Source: Siderastrea siderea (Eukaryota; Cnidaria; Anthozoa; Scleractinia; Rhizangiidae). From it: 64,000 nucleotides of DNA. The translations under genes and the position numbers were made by a program. Under the pieces are notes generated by a model. That model made no database searches. It saw nothing but the letters and a program-made list of their open reading frames with translations, and was not told the DNA's origin. The stretch lies in contig OZ034968.1 in the NCBI GenBank assembly GCA_964030785.1, positions 38,113,186 through 38,177,185 on the forward strand, written 5' to 3'. Position 1 is the stretch's first letter. The number at the start of each line of letters is the position of its first letter. Positions 48,068 to 60,948 of the stretch are shown piece by piece.

Positions 48068-49105
48068 ATGTTTCGGGCAGTCTTGTGGAAAATACTAGCT
48101 TCCTTTTCCCCTTTCCAAATTGCTCCCTCAGTATTCACATTGAATACATGTAGCAAACTGGAAAATGTTTATTCATTCCTTTATTTCAGAACTAGTTCAA
48201 ATACCATTTCTCAAGTTTTGGGCAGTCTTGTCGGGTCCGAAATTGCGACCAGCTGGTCGCCAATGCAACTGAAAATTGAGTGTTGGCAACCAGAATTTCA
48301 AGGCTAGTCGCCAGGAGGCGACTAACTTTCAGCGCCTTGTTAATGTTTTGAACCGCCACTCAAGGAATTAATTTCGTTTTAAATGGAAAAATTCACGTTT
48401 GATTTCCAGCAGAAACTTACCCCTTGTCTTTTTGAAGTTTTTAATCTCCATAGAAAATAATTTAGATCAAAAGCGAAGGTAAGATTCCTGTTAAATGACC
48501 TCCACAACAGTTGTAATCCACGCAATGTAATCGACATTTAGCGGCCGCCATGTTTTCAGCAGTTTCATCTGACAACCATACCGTGGGCGCATCGCATAAA
48601 CACAGGCTTTCCTTTCGCCATTGAATATTCAACGAAACGCTCTACAAATTTTCGATAATGCTTTACAGTCAGAAGAAGTGGCGTCATGTTCAGTCTTCAA
48701 ACTAAGAGAGCTATCTATTTAACAAAAACTCCTTTTCGACTACGATGTAAGCTACCTGATCGCCTTTTTTTCATGGCAGTCTGACTCTTGCGATCGTTCA
48801 CAAGTAAGATTATGTTTTGAGCGAAGAAATGTCTTTAAAAGCTTCGTGTTTCGCTGTGAAGCAACAATTTTACGGACACTTTTTGGTGACCAGAATTTTC
48901 CATCTGGCGACTGAAAAAAAAATTTCAGTCGCCACTTGGCGCCCGCATAAAAAAGTTAATTTCGGACCCTGCTTGTGGAAAATACTCCCTTCCTTTTCCC
49001 TTTTCCAAATTGTTCCCTCAGTATTCACATTGAATACACGACATAGCAAACTAGAAAATGTTTGTTCCTTCCTTTATTTCAGAACTAGTTCAAATACCAC
49101 TTCTC
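48068..49105. repeat. Direct duplication upstream of the fucosidase gene
   Basis: 48075-48232 and 48970-49105 share TTGTGGAAAATACT, TTCCCTCAGTATTCACA or close variants, and TTTCAGAACTAGTTCAAAT in the same order. The second copy runs straight into the fucosidase ATG. A 737-bp transposon sits between them. Confidence 0.8.
48233..48969. mobile_element. Non-autonomous TIR transposon
   Basis: The ends are GGGTCCGAAATT and AATTTCGGACCC. Sub-terminal TGGTCGCC / GGCGCC and CAACCAGAATTTC / GACCAGAATTTTCC words mirror each other. Target duplication unclear (CTTGT on both sides). No gene recognised inside. Confidence 0.75.
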
Positions 49106-49106
49106 A

Positions 49107-52100
49107 ATGAGTCTCCTAAGTGTCATCATTCTACTCTCCCTCACCCCCCTGGTATCAAGCAAATACCAACCCACGTGGGAATCACTAGATTCATGACCCC
49201 TCCCTTCTTGGTATGATGAGGCCAAGTTTGGTATCTTCATGCACTGGGGTGTGTACTCTGTGCCAAGTTTTGGATCTGAGTGGTTCTGGTACAACTGGAA
49301 AGGACGGCAGAGACCTGAATACGTGGAATTCATGAAAAAGAACTACCCACCCAACTTTGAATATACAGACTTTGCTCCAATGTTCAAGGCAGAATTCTTT
49401 GATCCTGTGGCGTGGGCAAAACTTCTGACACAGTCTGGTGCAAGGTGTGTTTTTTATACCTTTAAAATCAGGGGCTAACTCCCCCACTTATGTGTCTATA
49501 TGTTTATGATTATAGATATATTGTTCTGACAAGTAAACACCATGAAGGTTGGACAAACTGGAGATCTAATGTGTCATGGAACTGGAACTCTGTTGACAAT
49601 GGACCTCACAGGGATCTTGTGGGTAAGTACACAGTCACGTCAAATGTTATCATATGTGGTAATTAGGTAACTGACTAGTGGTGAATGGGGTGGGAACGAG
49701 AAAGGGAAGGATTGACAGATCACAGTTGATGTCATGCGGATTGGGCAAACTGGAAATCTAACTTATCATGGAATTGGGACTCTGGTGACAATGGACTGCA
49801 CAAGGATCCTGTGGGTTAAGACAGTCATGTCAAAAGTTATAGCCCCTGGCCATTTGGCAACGTTCTTGTTGGGGTTGGGATGGAGATGAGAAAGGAAGGG
49901 ATTGGAAGATGACATGTCAAAGGCTGGACTATGGTGGCCTATGGCTATCATTTGAAATTTACAGACGAAACTTGCAAAATAGAACAAAAAAGTAATAAAA
50001 ACCAAAATTAAAAGTAAAATGTTATTACAATCAAAAGTAAAAGGCATTGAAGATCAAAGTAAAATCAAAGCAAAAATAAAAAATGAAAATGAAAGCCAAA
50101 ACAAAGTAAAATGAAAATGAAACAAAAATCAAATCCAAAAGCAGTTTTATATAAAATGAAAGACAATCAAGATGAAAGTGAAATGAAAACAGCAAACAAA
50201 AAGAAAATAAAATGAAATTAAAAGGAAAACAAAAGTAAAATTAAAATGCATGTGAGCCTAGGGCTATCATAGTATACCATGATGCTTTGCACGGCGATGT
50301 CATGCACCAAACGTGCAACAAGCAAGATGGCGGAATGGCAAGAGTTCAGGGAGAAAATGAAAGCAAAAAGAATGGACAGGGGAAAGGGAAAGAAGAAGGA
50401 TATGGCTGGTGCATGGAATCACGACAACGACACTCTAGTTGTGCAGCGACTAAGCGCAGAAGTCTCGGGTAAAGCACAAAAATATTCAAGAATTGGTGCA
50501 AGGGAGTTCGTGCCCTACGAATATGAGGAGTTCACGATAGAAAACATTCGTAGTGCCTGCCAAAGACACTTCGGAGTTGACGAGACAATGACCTGCGACA
50601 TAGTGGCAGGACAACAGGGACCATCGTGCAACTCTGTGAAGCAGCTCCCGAACTCTCATGTGCGTTTTGTGGAACAAGTCGCAGTTGGCGAAGCAAATGA
50701 AGGGAGTGAACCCACGCGAGCTCCTGGCGGCCGTGGTGTGAAGTCACCTCCAGCGAAAAGGAGATTTTCCGGCCTGGAAGATGGCACACAAAACAGATCA
50801 CAGCCTACGAAATCTGTACCAAGTCCGAGCAAGTTCGTTCCAAGGAGTCTCTCAGTAGTTGAAATGCTTATCAACTGAGCAAAGCAATCACGCAATCGAC
50901 ATCTTCAGTTGATATTTATTCCTTTGATTTACAGCAGATGTCATGGTCCAGGATACCACATTCTATTGAATTCTCCATTCAGAAAGAACCTTTGGAAGAG
51001 GAGGTTTCCGTGAAGCCTACAAGGCTACGAGCAAAGCAAAGGGATTTGAAAGTACAACTTGGGTCATCAAAAAGTATTTGCCCCAATCGGTCAGTGACAT
51101 CGAGGCGGCAGGTCAAACAGTGGAACAACACACGAAAAAAATAGTACAGATGCACTACCTTGCAAGAAATTTTGCAGCCCGATTAAGGCAAGAATTGCAA
51201 AGTATTGATAACCTTATGTTGTTTGGGGAAACGCTCAGATATAACAAAAATTTTTTGGGTAAGCTTGATTCTGATGAGTACGTTACAGTGGAAGAGTTTG
51301 TTGAAGGGTCATTTGTCAAGCACATCAATAATAATGGGCACATTTGTGGGGACACAAGCAATCCTCTCTGTAATAAGGCTGAATGCCTAGCCCATTATTC
51401 ATTTGAAAGGTCAAACAAAGAAGTTATGATAGTTGATATCCAAGGGTGTGATTACTTACTCTTTGACCCGGAAATTGCCTCAAAGGAACTGAAATCAAGT
51501 GACGAATTTCTTTTCTGTACAGGTAATTTGTCAACAACTGCTATACAAAAATTTATTGACAGCCACAAATGTAATTGGTATTGTGAACTTCTCAAGTTAC
51601 CTAAGTGTACAAGGCTTTCGGTGCCACTGTGACTATTTATGTGCAGGTGTTTCTCCCCAGGGTGGGGCAATCTGGACATCTTGTAATTCAGGGGGTGGGG
51701 ATTTTATCATTTCTGTTGTATTTGAAGCAAACATAGAGTGACGTAGTAGTAAGAGATGCACCCTGAACTAGATGACAGGTGCATTTAAGTTGAGTTTTTG
51801 AGATCTGTTTCATTTCCAGCATCACAAAGTTCGTATTGAACATTTACCTTCATAACAGAAATCCAACAAAAAAATGCACCTTACTGTTATGCTGTTATTG
51901 TTTGTTGTTAGTGTTTTGTCATCACTGATGTACACTACCGTAATTTGTTCCAGTTAAAGAACCAATAAACAAGAAGGGTGTCAACCTCTAAGGCACCTCA
52001 AAACAAAGTGGAATGGAGCCATTTGATTTCCTACTTAAAGCATGTGAAAGTGTGTGCATAAGTTTGCGAGGCAAGGATTTGTACAGTCAAGTGCTTTTTT

Positions 52101-55100
52101 GAACCCTTCCCAACTCGTGACCACTGACCAAGTCCATAATAATATTTCAGTTTTTGTTCTCCTTGTGTTCCAAAACAACGAAAGGGGTACAGTCCTACCT
52201 GCTTATTACCTTGGGAACTCTGAAACCTACTGAAGAATTTTTTTTTTTAATTTTTCTCACTATCTCTATTCTCATTGGCTATGAATACAAAGTTAATTCA
52301 CGCTGGCATCGAACTGTGGCATCATATCTACAGACAGTAGGATTTATGCATGCAGAATTGACGTCAAACATCTACAGACAGATTTACACTGCAGAAGTGA
52401 CCTCATACAACATGCCACGCTTTTCTGCTGCCGCTTATGGAAGGGCTTGAGTTGCAGAAGGACTAAGAGCCTTTTACAGTGACATTAATTGGCTAAATTT
52501 AAGCCACATGTCAAGGTTGCTCAAAATATCGTTATAGCAAGCTATTATCACAAAATTCCGTATAGAATCCTTACAGTACTCTCAGCACATCTTGAAGCTA
52601 ACTGAAGACTTAATTTAACATCAAGAAATATAAAAATTTGACCGTTGACATATTAGTAAGTGATTATAAAACAAAGGTGTCTTTAGCATAATTTTCTTAC
52701 TCTAGCATACAGTAAATAGTGAACACCCCATGTACTTAACTAAAGGGCTGGATGTTAAACTTGCTTTAGGTCCACTTTCCTGTTTAAGTTTAGTTTTGCG
52801 TCTTCATTTATGAAAAACATATGCTGTATTTCTTTTCCCTGGTAAAATCATCATTTTAAATATAATTCCGTGGGTGCATCTTTTTTTCCTTGTGTCTTCA
52901 GCTTAAGTCTGAAGAAGTACAAAACAATATGAAACTGATTAACATTTTTGTGAATGAAAACAAAGAGGCACAGCGAAGTAGTACATGTACACATCATAAA
53001 GGAAGAGACCTGCCCATACCCATGGAGTTTTCACCTGGAAAAACCAAGGTTCTGCCAAAAATGATGCAAATCTCGGGGGAAAAGAAAGCTTGGTAACATC
53101 AGCAAAAATGATCCAACAACATCCTGTGACAAGAATTGCCTGTAAAGCTATTTATCTGATACTACAATAATATTGATTCATGTTGTTGCTGGTAAGCTAA
53201 AGTGTGTCTTTAGGAAAAGGAATGCATCTACACAGTCTTCAGGCTTTATTTCCTCCGTTTTGGGAATCAAGCGTTCACATCCGGCTCGAAATCTTGCATC
53301 CAGGAAATCATCATCAATTTCAAGTACACCAGCATGAGCTGCTACTTCTTCCAGTTGCTCCTCTGAAACAGGCTAACCTACAGAACGATACACTACAGAT
53401 GTTAATCTGTGGAACTATGGAATTCTACCAAATAAATTATATTTTCAACTCCACAGTTTACAAACATTTTGTGAATTGTCAGGACACCCTCAGAGGACAG
53501 AACTGTCAGCAACGGATAACCAGTTTTTTTAAAAGCAGTAATGCACAGACTGCAGTTCTGGGTAGTAAGGTTTGGGAGATGTGTCATTTAAGAATTTGTT
53601 TACGCTTTCATTTATCTCGACTTTACCACCTTTGCTGGCATTGCTCACTTAAAACAAACCCAAACCCTCCTCTAAATGTTTAACCTGTAGACTTGAAGAA
53701 ATGCCACATACTCATTTTAGGATAAGTCAGACCAACGCTCTACATTGTAGGCTGTCCTACAAAACAGTACAGTGACTACAAAAAAGTCATCTTTGCAGTT
53801 AACAAGCATTTACAAGGAAAGCGCAGATCTATTAATGAAAAGTCTAGCTTGAACAGGGATCGACAACCATGACCTAGTGCTCTCCCACTAATTAAGATTA
53901 ATTTTATACATGAGATATATTCCATAAAATTATCATGCATCATGAACAAAATATGAAATGCAGATGGAAGAATAAATTCGAGCAATCTTTGCCGTTGTTA
54001 AGCATTTCTTTGGAACTGCTTTTATTAGATTGCAGGTTTGCATATTGTGAATTCTTTTAGTACACATTAGCATGAACACAGCACTGTACACACCTATCTG
54101 TTTCATCATGGGGGTTGTAGTGATGCTGATCTTTAAGCCACATGTTTTTCTTTGTAGAATTTTTCAAGTCTTTCGTGTAATTCCTTCCACCACCTTTCAA
54201 TCTGAAAGTAATATAAAGCTTAAACACCAAAGTAACATGTAGTGAAAGAGCTATGAAGAATGACAATAGAAGAGGGAATAACACGTAATTAGATAATTCC
54301 TTTTGCAAATGAAATTGTTTCTGAACAAGCCTTGGTGATGCAAAGCAAACTGCAAATGCCATGTGCAAGTACATATACCAGGTCAACAAAATGCTTCTGA
54401 AGAAAGTGGTTTAAGCAAACTCTCAATGTTTTTATACGTGCATGGGAGTACAGTACAAAGAAAAAACTGGGTCTCTGATGGGAGTTCACTTTGCACCGTT
54501 CTGCACACTGGGTGGATACTCTGACTACTAAGGTACAGGTTCATCCTCGTGCCAGGTGTTCTGCATACTGATTTGCCCTTGTAGTCCCATGCATGTAGCA
54601 AACTAAATATAGTTGACTGTAAAACTACAAGACCTAGCTTAATTAACTTCTACTGTCTATTTCCTTTCAATACAATGGTTCACTAGAGCAATAAACGGTT
54701 CACACGAGAAGAGAACACAATGTAGTTAAAACTTGTAAACGTACAATGAACTGTTATGTCAACCTGAAAACATACCACACATCTGTCACAGCAATGCCTA
54801 CTGATTTTCACCTGTTAGAGCACTTACTTGGTTAGCAGTGGATGGCCCATAAATCACTGTCTCTGTTGGATCCATATCACCATGTTGCTGCCGAAGAAAC
54901 GCATGCATTGTGGCCATAACACCCGTTTCCGTGCCTCTGTCCATCCTTAAGTATGAGGGAATGACTCTACTCTCATACAGGTATTCTAGAGACCAACGGC
55001 CTATCAGTCTCGGCTCGCTGTTGGTGGTCCAGAGCCGAAGTCACAGCAACTTCCTACTTGCAGTATATCGCTAATGGGAAGGCATTATTCTGAAACCCCA

Positions 55101-58100
55101 TCAGTTTATTATGACCATCTACAGAATGAACCCACTTGGGGCCTCTAGTTGTGAAACACTACTTCTTTTTCTTGTTTTTGGCGCCAACCGCATGCCACGA
55201 TTTTCCAGTCCGTCAGGATCCAGTTCCTGCATGACTGCATATACCTGATCTCTCGGAACGTTCAAAAGGTGCCCTTGCCGGATTTTTTGGTGTAATGCTC
55301 GATCACCAAGAAGTTGGCTAGGTCCCTCAAGTTCTTTACCTACAGCCTCCTTAACTTCATGGAGGGTGACATTTTTATCCGAGTAGAGAATATGGAAGTG
55401 TTGAAGTCGTCTATCAAGAGTTGGTATACTCCAAGCATACATGGGAAAGTCTCTTTTTAAAAAATCTAAAATTTCCTTTCTTTGCATGCCCTGCCTCATG
55501 TACATTTCCAAATTTTCCTTCAACCCGAGGTCGTCTCGCCAAGCATCGTTTCTACTGGCCACCATCTTGTCTTGTCAAGATTCACAAAGCATGACGGGAC
55601 GGCAAGGTGTTTCCTGCAAAGCATCCTGGTATACTATGATAGCCCTAGGCTCACATACATTTTAATTTTACTTTTGTTTTCCTTTTAATTTCATTTTATT
55701 TTCTTTTTGTTTGCTGTTTTCATTTCACTTTAATCTTAATTGTCTTTCATTTTATATAAAACTGCTTTTGGATTTGATTTTTGTTTCATTTTCATTTTAC
55801 TTTGTTTTGGCTTTCATTTTCATTTTTGCTTTGATTTTACTTTGATCTTCAATGCCTTTTACTTTTGATTGAAATAACATTTTACTTTTAATTTTGGTTT
55901 TTATTACTTTTTTGTTCTATTTTACAAGTTTCGTCTGTAAATTCGGGGCAAATTTCAAATGATAGCCATAGGCCACCATACTGGACAAACTGGAGATCTA
56001 ATCATATTCGTATCATGGAAATAGAATGCTGTTGACGTTGGACTCCTCAGGAATCTTGTGGGTAGGAATGTAGTTAGCTGGGTGAAATGTTGTTCCTGAC
56101 CATTCAGCAACCAACGATATACTGAATATAGGGAGCCCATCAATGTCAGCTGTTGTATCAAATGTTTCAGCCATTTACACTGTGTGGAAAAAAACGAAAT
56201 CAGATCTTTTTGGCCAATGAAAACCTAATAATCCAGGAAGTTAACCACACTGCCATTCTCACCAGGCTTCACAAGGAGGGCAGATGAGCATGAACTGGCT
56301 GCTGTATTTTAGCCATTTCCAAACTGAACCACTGGTTATTTTCACTGTAGTTTTCAGCGATAACAGTGTGTTGACAGCCCTGTACACCCTCTCCACCCTT
56401 CCCCTTCCCTCACCTTCCAGTGATCCAAACCTCATATGAATCCCAACCAAATGAAGTAGAAACCCAATAATGATGGCTGTACTGGTATTAAGTGTAAATG
56501 TCAAATACATGTATGTATGTTTACTTATCACAACACAGTGTATGGTTGTATTCATAGGAGAGCTTGCAGATGCCATAAGGAGTCACACCAACATCACATT
56601 TGGACTCTACCATTCTCTCTTTGAATGGTTCAATCCACTTTACTTGAGGGATTCTGCCAATAACTATCAGACACAGGATTATGTCAAGGTATGGTGCACC
56701 CACTCTTGCAACATACATTGTTTAATAATGTTTGTTATTGTTTTGCATGCATGGTTTAAAGGCCATATTGTGACTGTTTTATTTACCTTTAGATTTGCCC
56801 TAGCTAAGTTGTCACCTGCAATTAGCTATTATTTGATCCAATCCACAATTTTAAGTACTCCCATCCATATGATCATGACCAATCTCTAGGTAATGGATTA
56901 ACTATTAAGATTCCTGTGAATGTGACTGTATATTGTGTAGATATCAGATATTAATGTTGCATTTTACTTGACAGGAAATTCTGATGCCAGAGCTGTATGA
57001 CCTGGTCAACTCGTATAAACCAGACTATCTGTGGTCAGATGGCTCTAGAGGACCTGACACTTACTGGAGGAGCAGAGAATTCCTTGCATGGCTTTATAAT
57101 GATAGGTAAATCTCGGGGAGGTGGTTAAGTTGGGGGCAACCACAGCATAAAAGTGATGGGAGTAATAATGCCATACCTTTGAGGGGGTAAAATGTGGTTA
57201 TCCTGTTACCTTTCAGTTTTTCACCCCCCAAAAATACAGCATATAGTAGGAACTACTTGTCAGAAAGAACTGGTTCTTCAAAGACTAAAAGTAAATTCAA
57301 TGTCACGTCTGAAAATGAGATTTTGGTACCTTTTATGGTTCCTTTCAGTCTTAATGTTCATCTGTTCTCCTCTAGGGAGTGAGTATGAATCTGGGATGAC
57401 AGAAGCACCCAGAATGGTACTCAATGAGGAAGGTGCTGCTGTGCCTTATAAACCCTGGCCCTACCTTTTGAAGACAAAAATCTGTAATTTCTTACCCTTT
57501 TTAGTGCCTTTTTTATCCTGTTTTGAAGACAGTGTCACAGGGTGACATTGCAGATGGGCAACATTTTATGTGATTTTTCCTTGGGCTAATCCCTGACAGA
57601 TTATCTTGGAAAGCAAATATAGTTCTGTCCATTTAAGACATTCTTCATAAATGTGAACCAATTCCAAAATAATACCTCAGTGGAAGGTCTACAATAAATT
57701 AAGTGAAATTGTGTATGCTATGCCCCAACCTGCAGCATGCATCCCTGTTAAGATCAAATACAAATTAAGGTTAGTTGTTTACATAGTAGGTGACCCTCCC
57801 AAAGGGTTGCTGTCCTAAGAAAGCCCTGCTTTACATGCATAGTGTCATCCCTAGGGCTATCTTACCAATAAGGTCTTGAAACCTGAAACCATCACGTAAA
57901 AGGATTCGAAGTCAAGAATGTCATATATAACTTAATATAACTTATTCTTGATGTATTCAACCACTTTGGCCTTTTATGCTATTTTCTTTGGCTTCTTTGG
58001 CACTGATTCTGACTGTATTGACTGACTTGTTTTTTTCTTGTTAGTGATCCTTGACTGAACTCCAACTATTGACTCACTTTCGATAGTGCTTTTGCTAATA

Positions 58101-60948
58101 ACTTCTTCATTCTTCCCTTAAAACTGATAATGCTGACTTCCAGGTTCAGTGTTCAATCTAGGCCGCGTCTTTGCGTCATTGATGTGGTAAATTATATCCT
58201 GACGCAAAATGAGGTTAACATGGGGTCCTACTGACGCAAAAAAAGAGAAAGAAAACAAGTTACCTCACATAGCAGTACTTAGAGAAGCGGGCATTCGGCA
58301 ATAAATAAAAGTAAAAATGCACACTTAGGAGTACTTTTTGTGTCAGGCATTCCACGCAATTCCGAGAGAGACTAGAGTCCGCACATTTCGATGTGCAAGC
58401 GTTGCTTCAGGCATCGATGTTTTTCGTAGTTGCTGGCTGGGTTGTTTTTCTTTGTAAAATTAACATGAAATGACAACAAAAGTTAACATGTTTATCGAAA
58501 AGAGAAGGGCCATTGAATCTCCTGAGAACTATGAAGAAGGACCGGAGAACTTAACGAGCCAACTGCCAAAACATGATTTGAAGTTAAGCTCATAATAGTT
58601 TAATACTGGTGATAAGGAAGCATGAAATGAACGAATTAAGCTTAATTGTCTTTCATCATTTTTAATACCAAATTGGTCGGGCATTTTTTTAAAAATACGT
58701 TTCAGCTTTATAGTTGGGTCAATCCAGACAACTGTACCACCTGCAGCAGTACCATAGGTTCATGTAATCTGACTTTTCAATGCAATAAAGGAATCAAAGT
58801 TAATCAAGTTAATCAATTAGTAAAGTATTCTTTGGTAATGGTTTTGATGATGTCAGTTTTCCAAAGTTTTTTTTTTGTATATCATAGTTTGACCCAGACT
58901 ATTTTTAAAATGACCCAATTTAAAATGACGTGTGACATTTGACCCACTTTGACTAATTTCTAGATTGAACACTGCAGGTTCAGCTGATTTAACCCCGTGA
59001 ACTTGCAATGCCAAAAATATCCCTGTTTTGTAAGTACACAAAGCCACATTGCAGATTGGCAGGTGTGTAACGGTATCCTAATCCTGCAAAAAATTTACCC
59101 TCCTGGGAGGGTGACCTACCTCTTGCATTTACATGGCTTTAGCAAACAAAAAGTTGGCCATGCTTGGAGGGTTACCGTAGTTAACAGATAGGATCACCCT
59201 AATCCCAGGGTGACCCTACCTCATGTAAACGAAACCAGAAAAAAACTAACAATAGAGAACCTGCGCCCCTTCTAGAATGATCATCCTTCCTCCATGTAAA
59301 AGGGTCTAAATAAGGTAGTCTGTTAGAAAAAGCTGTTCCATTGTTTAGTAGATTGGCTCTGCCGACAGTAATATATTTTTGGTTTGTCGGAAGTATTCTG
59401 TGTTATTTCTTATTATTTGGCATATTATTTGGAAGCCAGAATTGCAAGTTTGTCGTCACTGATCCCTGTTGTGTTCTCTTGTTGTAACATGCACAGCCCT
59501 GTTAAAGACACAGTCGTGACAAATGATCGTTGGTGTGACAATGGATGTGTTTGTCACCATGGTGGTGTGTACACTTGTCATGATCGCTACAATCCAGGTG
59601 ATTCTTCATGTAATAACTGCCACAGAAACTAGAAGTGCTGTTTGAAACAAGGCTAGCCTGATTTACTTGTAATCTCTAATGTAGATTCTCATGTACCATT
59701 CATTTGTGTCTAATGATGTTATTGAGAACTGCTAATAAAAATGTGTGTGTCTCTACAAGTGAAACCCAATTATCCTGATATTAGTGTGTAATCATGCTTC
59801 AACCATATGCAATACCTCACTGTCACACTGTTAACCGCTGGGGATTCTACCTGCTGGTTTTGATTTCTAAAGGAGGAAGAAAGGAAAGAAGAAATAAATA
59901 AAGGAAGGAGGGAGGGTGGGAGTAGGAGTGAGTGAGAGAGAGAAACTGACTGACTGCCTAACTAACTGAAGGAAGGAAGAAAGGAAGGGAGGGAGGGAGG
60001 GAGAGAGGGAGGCAGGGAGGAAGGAAGGAAGGGAGGGAGGGATGGAGGAAGGAAGGGAGGAAGGAAGGGAGGGAGGGATGGAGTCCAGGAAGGGAGGAAG
60101 GAAGGGAGGGAGGAAGAGAGGGAGGGAGGAAGGAAGGAAGGTAGGGATGGAGGAAGGAAGGTAGGGATGGAGGGATGAAGGGAGGGAGGAATGTTCATTT
60201 ATTTTTTCTTGTCAATGATACATAAAACCCCAAAAAATGCACTTGCTACAATATTACATAAATTATATTTTTCAAAAAGGCAAACTCCAGAATCAGAAAT
60301 GGGAGAACTGTTTGACGGTGGACAAGGGTTCGTGGGGCTATAGACGCAACGTCAACATCAACTCCTATTTGACCATCAACAAATTATTATATCAACTAGC
60401 TTCTACTGTCAGGTGAGGAGGAGGTATTTGTTTAAACACTGTGTGAGCCTATAAAAGGATCATGAGAAGCACTGTTGGCTTCAATCTACAAGTTGAACAG
60501 CAGAGGAAGTAACAGTGGGGTAATGTTTGAACATTTCTAAAGATTTTCTTGGCTTGGTTGGAATAAATGGTTCACCCGAGTGAAGAATAGAATGTTGAAA
60601 AGTCTTAGTTAGCTCTAAAACATTGCAATTATGTTAGTTTGAAAATATTAAATGGAGTATAAACACTGATCAACTCGAGTCTAGTTACTCAAATTCCGCA
60701 GGCCCTGGTATGGTTTTGAATTGTTATATTCAGTTCCAGTCAGTTTTGTCCTTAGTCCTTTGCTTTAATATGATTAGCTGTGGTGGAAACATGTTGTTGA
60801 ACGTTGGCCCAACCGCAGATGGCCGCATCATACCAGCGTTTGAGGAGCGACTGCTACAGATGGGAGAATGGCTGTCTGTGAATGGTGAAGCTATTTATAG
60901 CACCAAACCTTGGAAAGTTCAGAATGACACTGTTAACAAGGATGTCTG
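49107..60948 (+). CDS. Alpha-L-fucosidase gene (GH29), seven visible exons, 3' end missing
   Basis: Lysosomal or secreted GH29 enzyme that removes terminal alpha-L-fucose from glycans. Exons with consensus GT/AG borders: 49107-49444, 49516-49622, 56558-56688, 56975-57105, 59497-59597, 60280-60412 and 60778-60948. The first opens with a signal peptide ([17 protein letters not shown]), then WESLDS, a TGA at 49194-49196, and [20 protein letters not shown]. Later exons give [34 protein letters not shown] (nucleophile Asp in WSDG), [29 protein letters not shown] and [14 protein letters not shown]. The TGA, in a position where Arg is usual, either kills this copy or is an allele or base-calling issue. 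The C-terminal exons are not visible before 64000. Confidence 0.88.
49736..49820 (+). pseudogene. Decayed second copy of fucosidase exon 2
   Basis: CAAACTGGAAATCTAA, TCATGGAATTGGGACTC and GGATCCTGTGGGTTAAG track exon 2 (49516-49622) word for word with substitutions, a lost donor and an in-frame stop. It lies in the second intron. Confidence 0.8.
50327..50878 (+). CDS. N-terminal exon upstream of the alpha-kinase domain
   Basis: From ATG 50327 (MAEWQEF) the frame encodes a basic head ([15 protein letters not shown]), then [20 protein letters not shown], and a Ser/Pro-rich tail. A splice acceptor, TTTGATTTACAG, stands at 50923-50934, just before the kinase part, and a GT near 50855 could be the donor. 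A single spliced kinase gene is therefore likely. The N-terminal domain itself is not recognised. Confidence 0.45.
   Translation: MAEWQEFREKMKAKRMDRGKGKKKDMAGAWNHDNDTLVVQRLSAEVSGKAQKYSRIGAREFVPYEYEEFTIENIRSACQRHFGVDETMTCDIVAGQQGPSCNSVKQLPNSHVRFVEQVAVGEANEGSEPTRAPGGRGVKSPPAKRRFSGLEDGTQNRSQPTKSVPSPSKFVPRSLSVVEMLIN
50935..51632 (+). pseudogene. Alpha-kinase domain carried by the transposon
   Basis: Atypical (MHCK/EEF2K-type) protein kinase. The Gly-rich loop region reads IEFSIQKEP in one frame and [13 protein letters not shown] in the next, a 1-base shift near 50992. WVIKKYL follows with the probable ATP-binding Lys. Then come [39 protein letters not shown] and LLFDPEIAS, the diagnostic alpha-kinase core with its catalytic Asp in VDIQG. 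It lies on the strand opposite to the transposase, inside the same TIRs. The shift may mean a dead copy. Confidence 0.8.
51740..53230. other. Transposon interior without recognised gene
   Basis: AT-rich sequence between the kinase 3' end and the first visible transposase exon; short frames (52154-52450, 52890-53096) have no recognisable domain. Confidence 0.4.
53240..55565 (-). pseudogene. Spliced integrase-type transposase, decayed
   Basis: Minus strand, exon by exon. 55565-55119: [74 protein letters not shown]. About 55060-54829: [44 protein letters not shown], ending at a GTAAGT donor. About 54205-54085: [16 protein letters not shown], then [10 protein letters not shown] after a frameshift. 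About 53380-53240: [30 protein letters not shown]. The M-D-R-G-T-E-T block is the RVE-like acidic motif. Breaks near 55130-55070 and 54150 make it inactive. I know this family as abundant in corals and fish. Confidence 0.75.
55981..56064 (+). pseudogene. Decayed third copy of fucosidase exon 2
   Basis: CTGGACAAACTGGAGATCTA, then CTGTTGACGTTGGAC and CAGGAATCTTGTGGGTA, repeat exon 2 just right of the transposon. The insertion site of the transposon is the first word of this copy. Confidence 0.8.
57106..59496. other. Fucosidase intron 4
   Basis: Contains the TIR element at 58147-58974; otherwise no exon or RNA gene recognised. Frames at 57192-57545 and 58646-58942 look like chance. Confidence 0.5.
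58147..58974. mobile_element. Non-autonomous TIR element with 6-bp duplication
   Basis: The ends CAGTGTTCAATCTAG and CTAGATTGAACACTG are exact inverses, flanked by CAGGTT on both sides (58141-58146 and 58975-58980). No gene. Confidence 0.85.
59876..60192. repeat. GGAA/GGGA microsatellite
   Basis: About 300 bp of GGAAGGAAGGGAGGG-type repeats with occasional GGATGG in fucosidase intron 5, giving an artefactual Ser/Pro/Leu frame on the minus strand. Confidence 0.95.

Larger units (their letters stand above)
49930..55980. mobile_element. 6.05-kb DNA transposon with about 375-bp TIRs (IS3EU-like)
   Basis: The termini begin TATGGTGGCCTATGGCTATC, inverted exactly at 55980. The inverted repeats extend to about 50310 and 55600 through a simple-sequence-like stretch of AAAGTAAAAT-type words. 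An exact 6-bp duplication CTGGAC flanks the element (49924-49929 and 55981-55986). A spliced, decayed integrase-type transposase runs leftward, and an alpha-kinase gene runs rightward. Six-base duplications plus an RVE-like transposase suggest the IS3EU superfamily; that assignment is tentative. Confidence 0.82.

Noticed and set aside
59962..60198. Ser/Pro/Leu-repeat protein
   Set aside because: Translation of the GGAA microsatellite.
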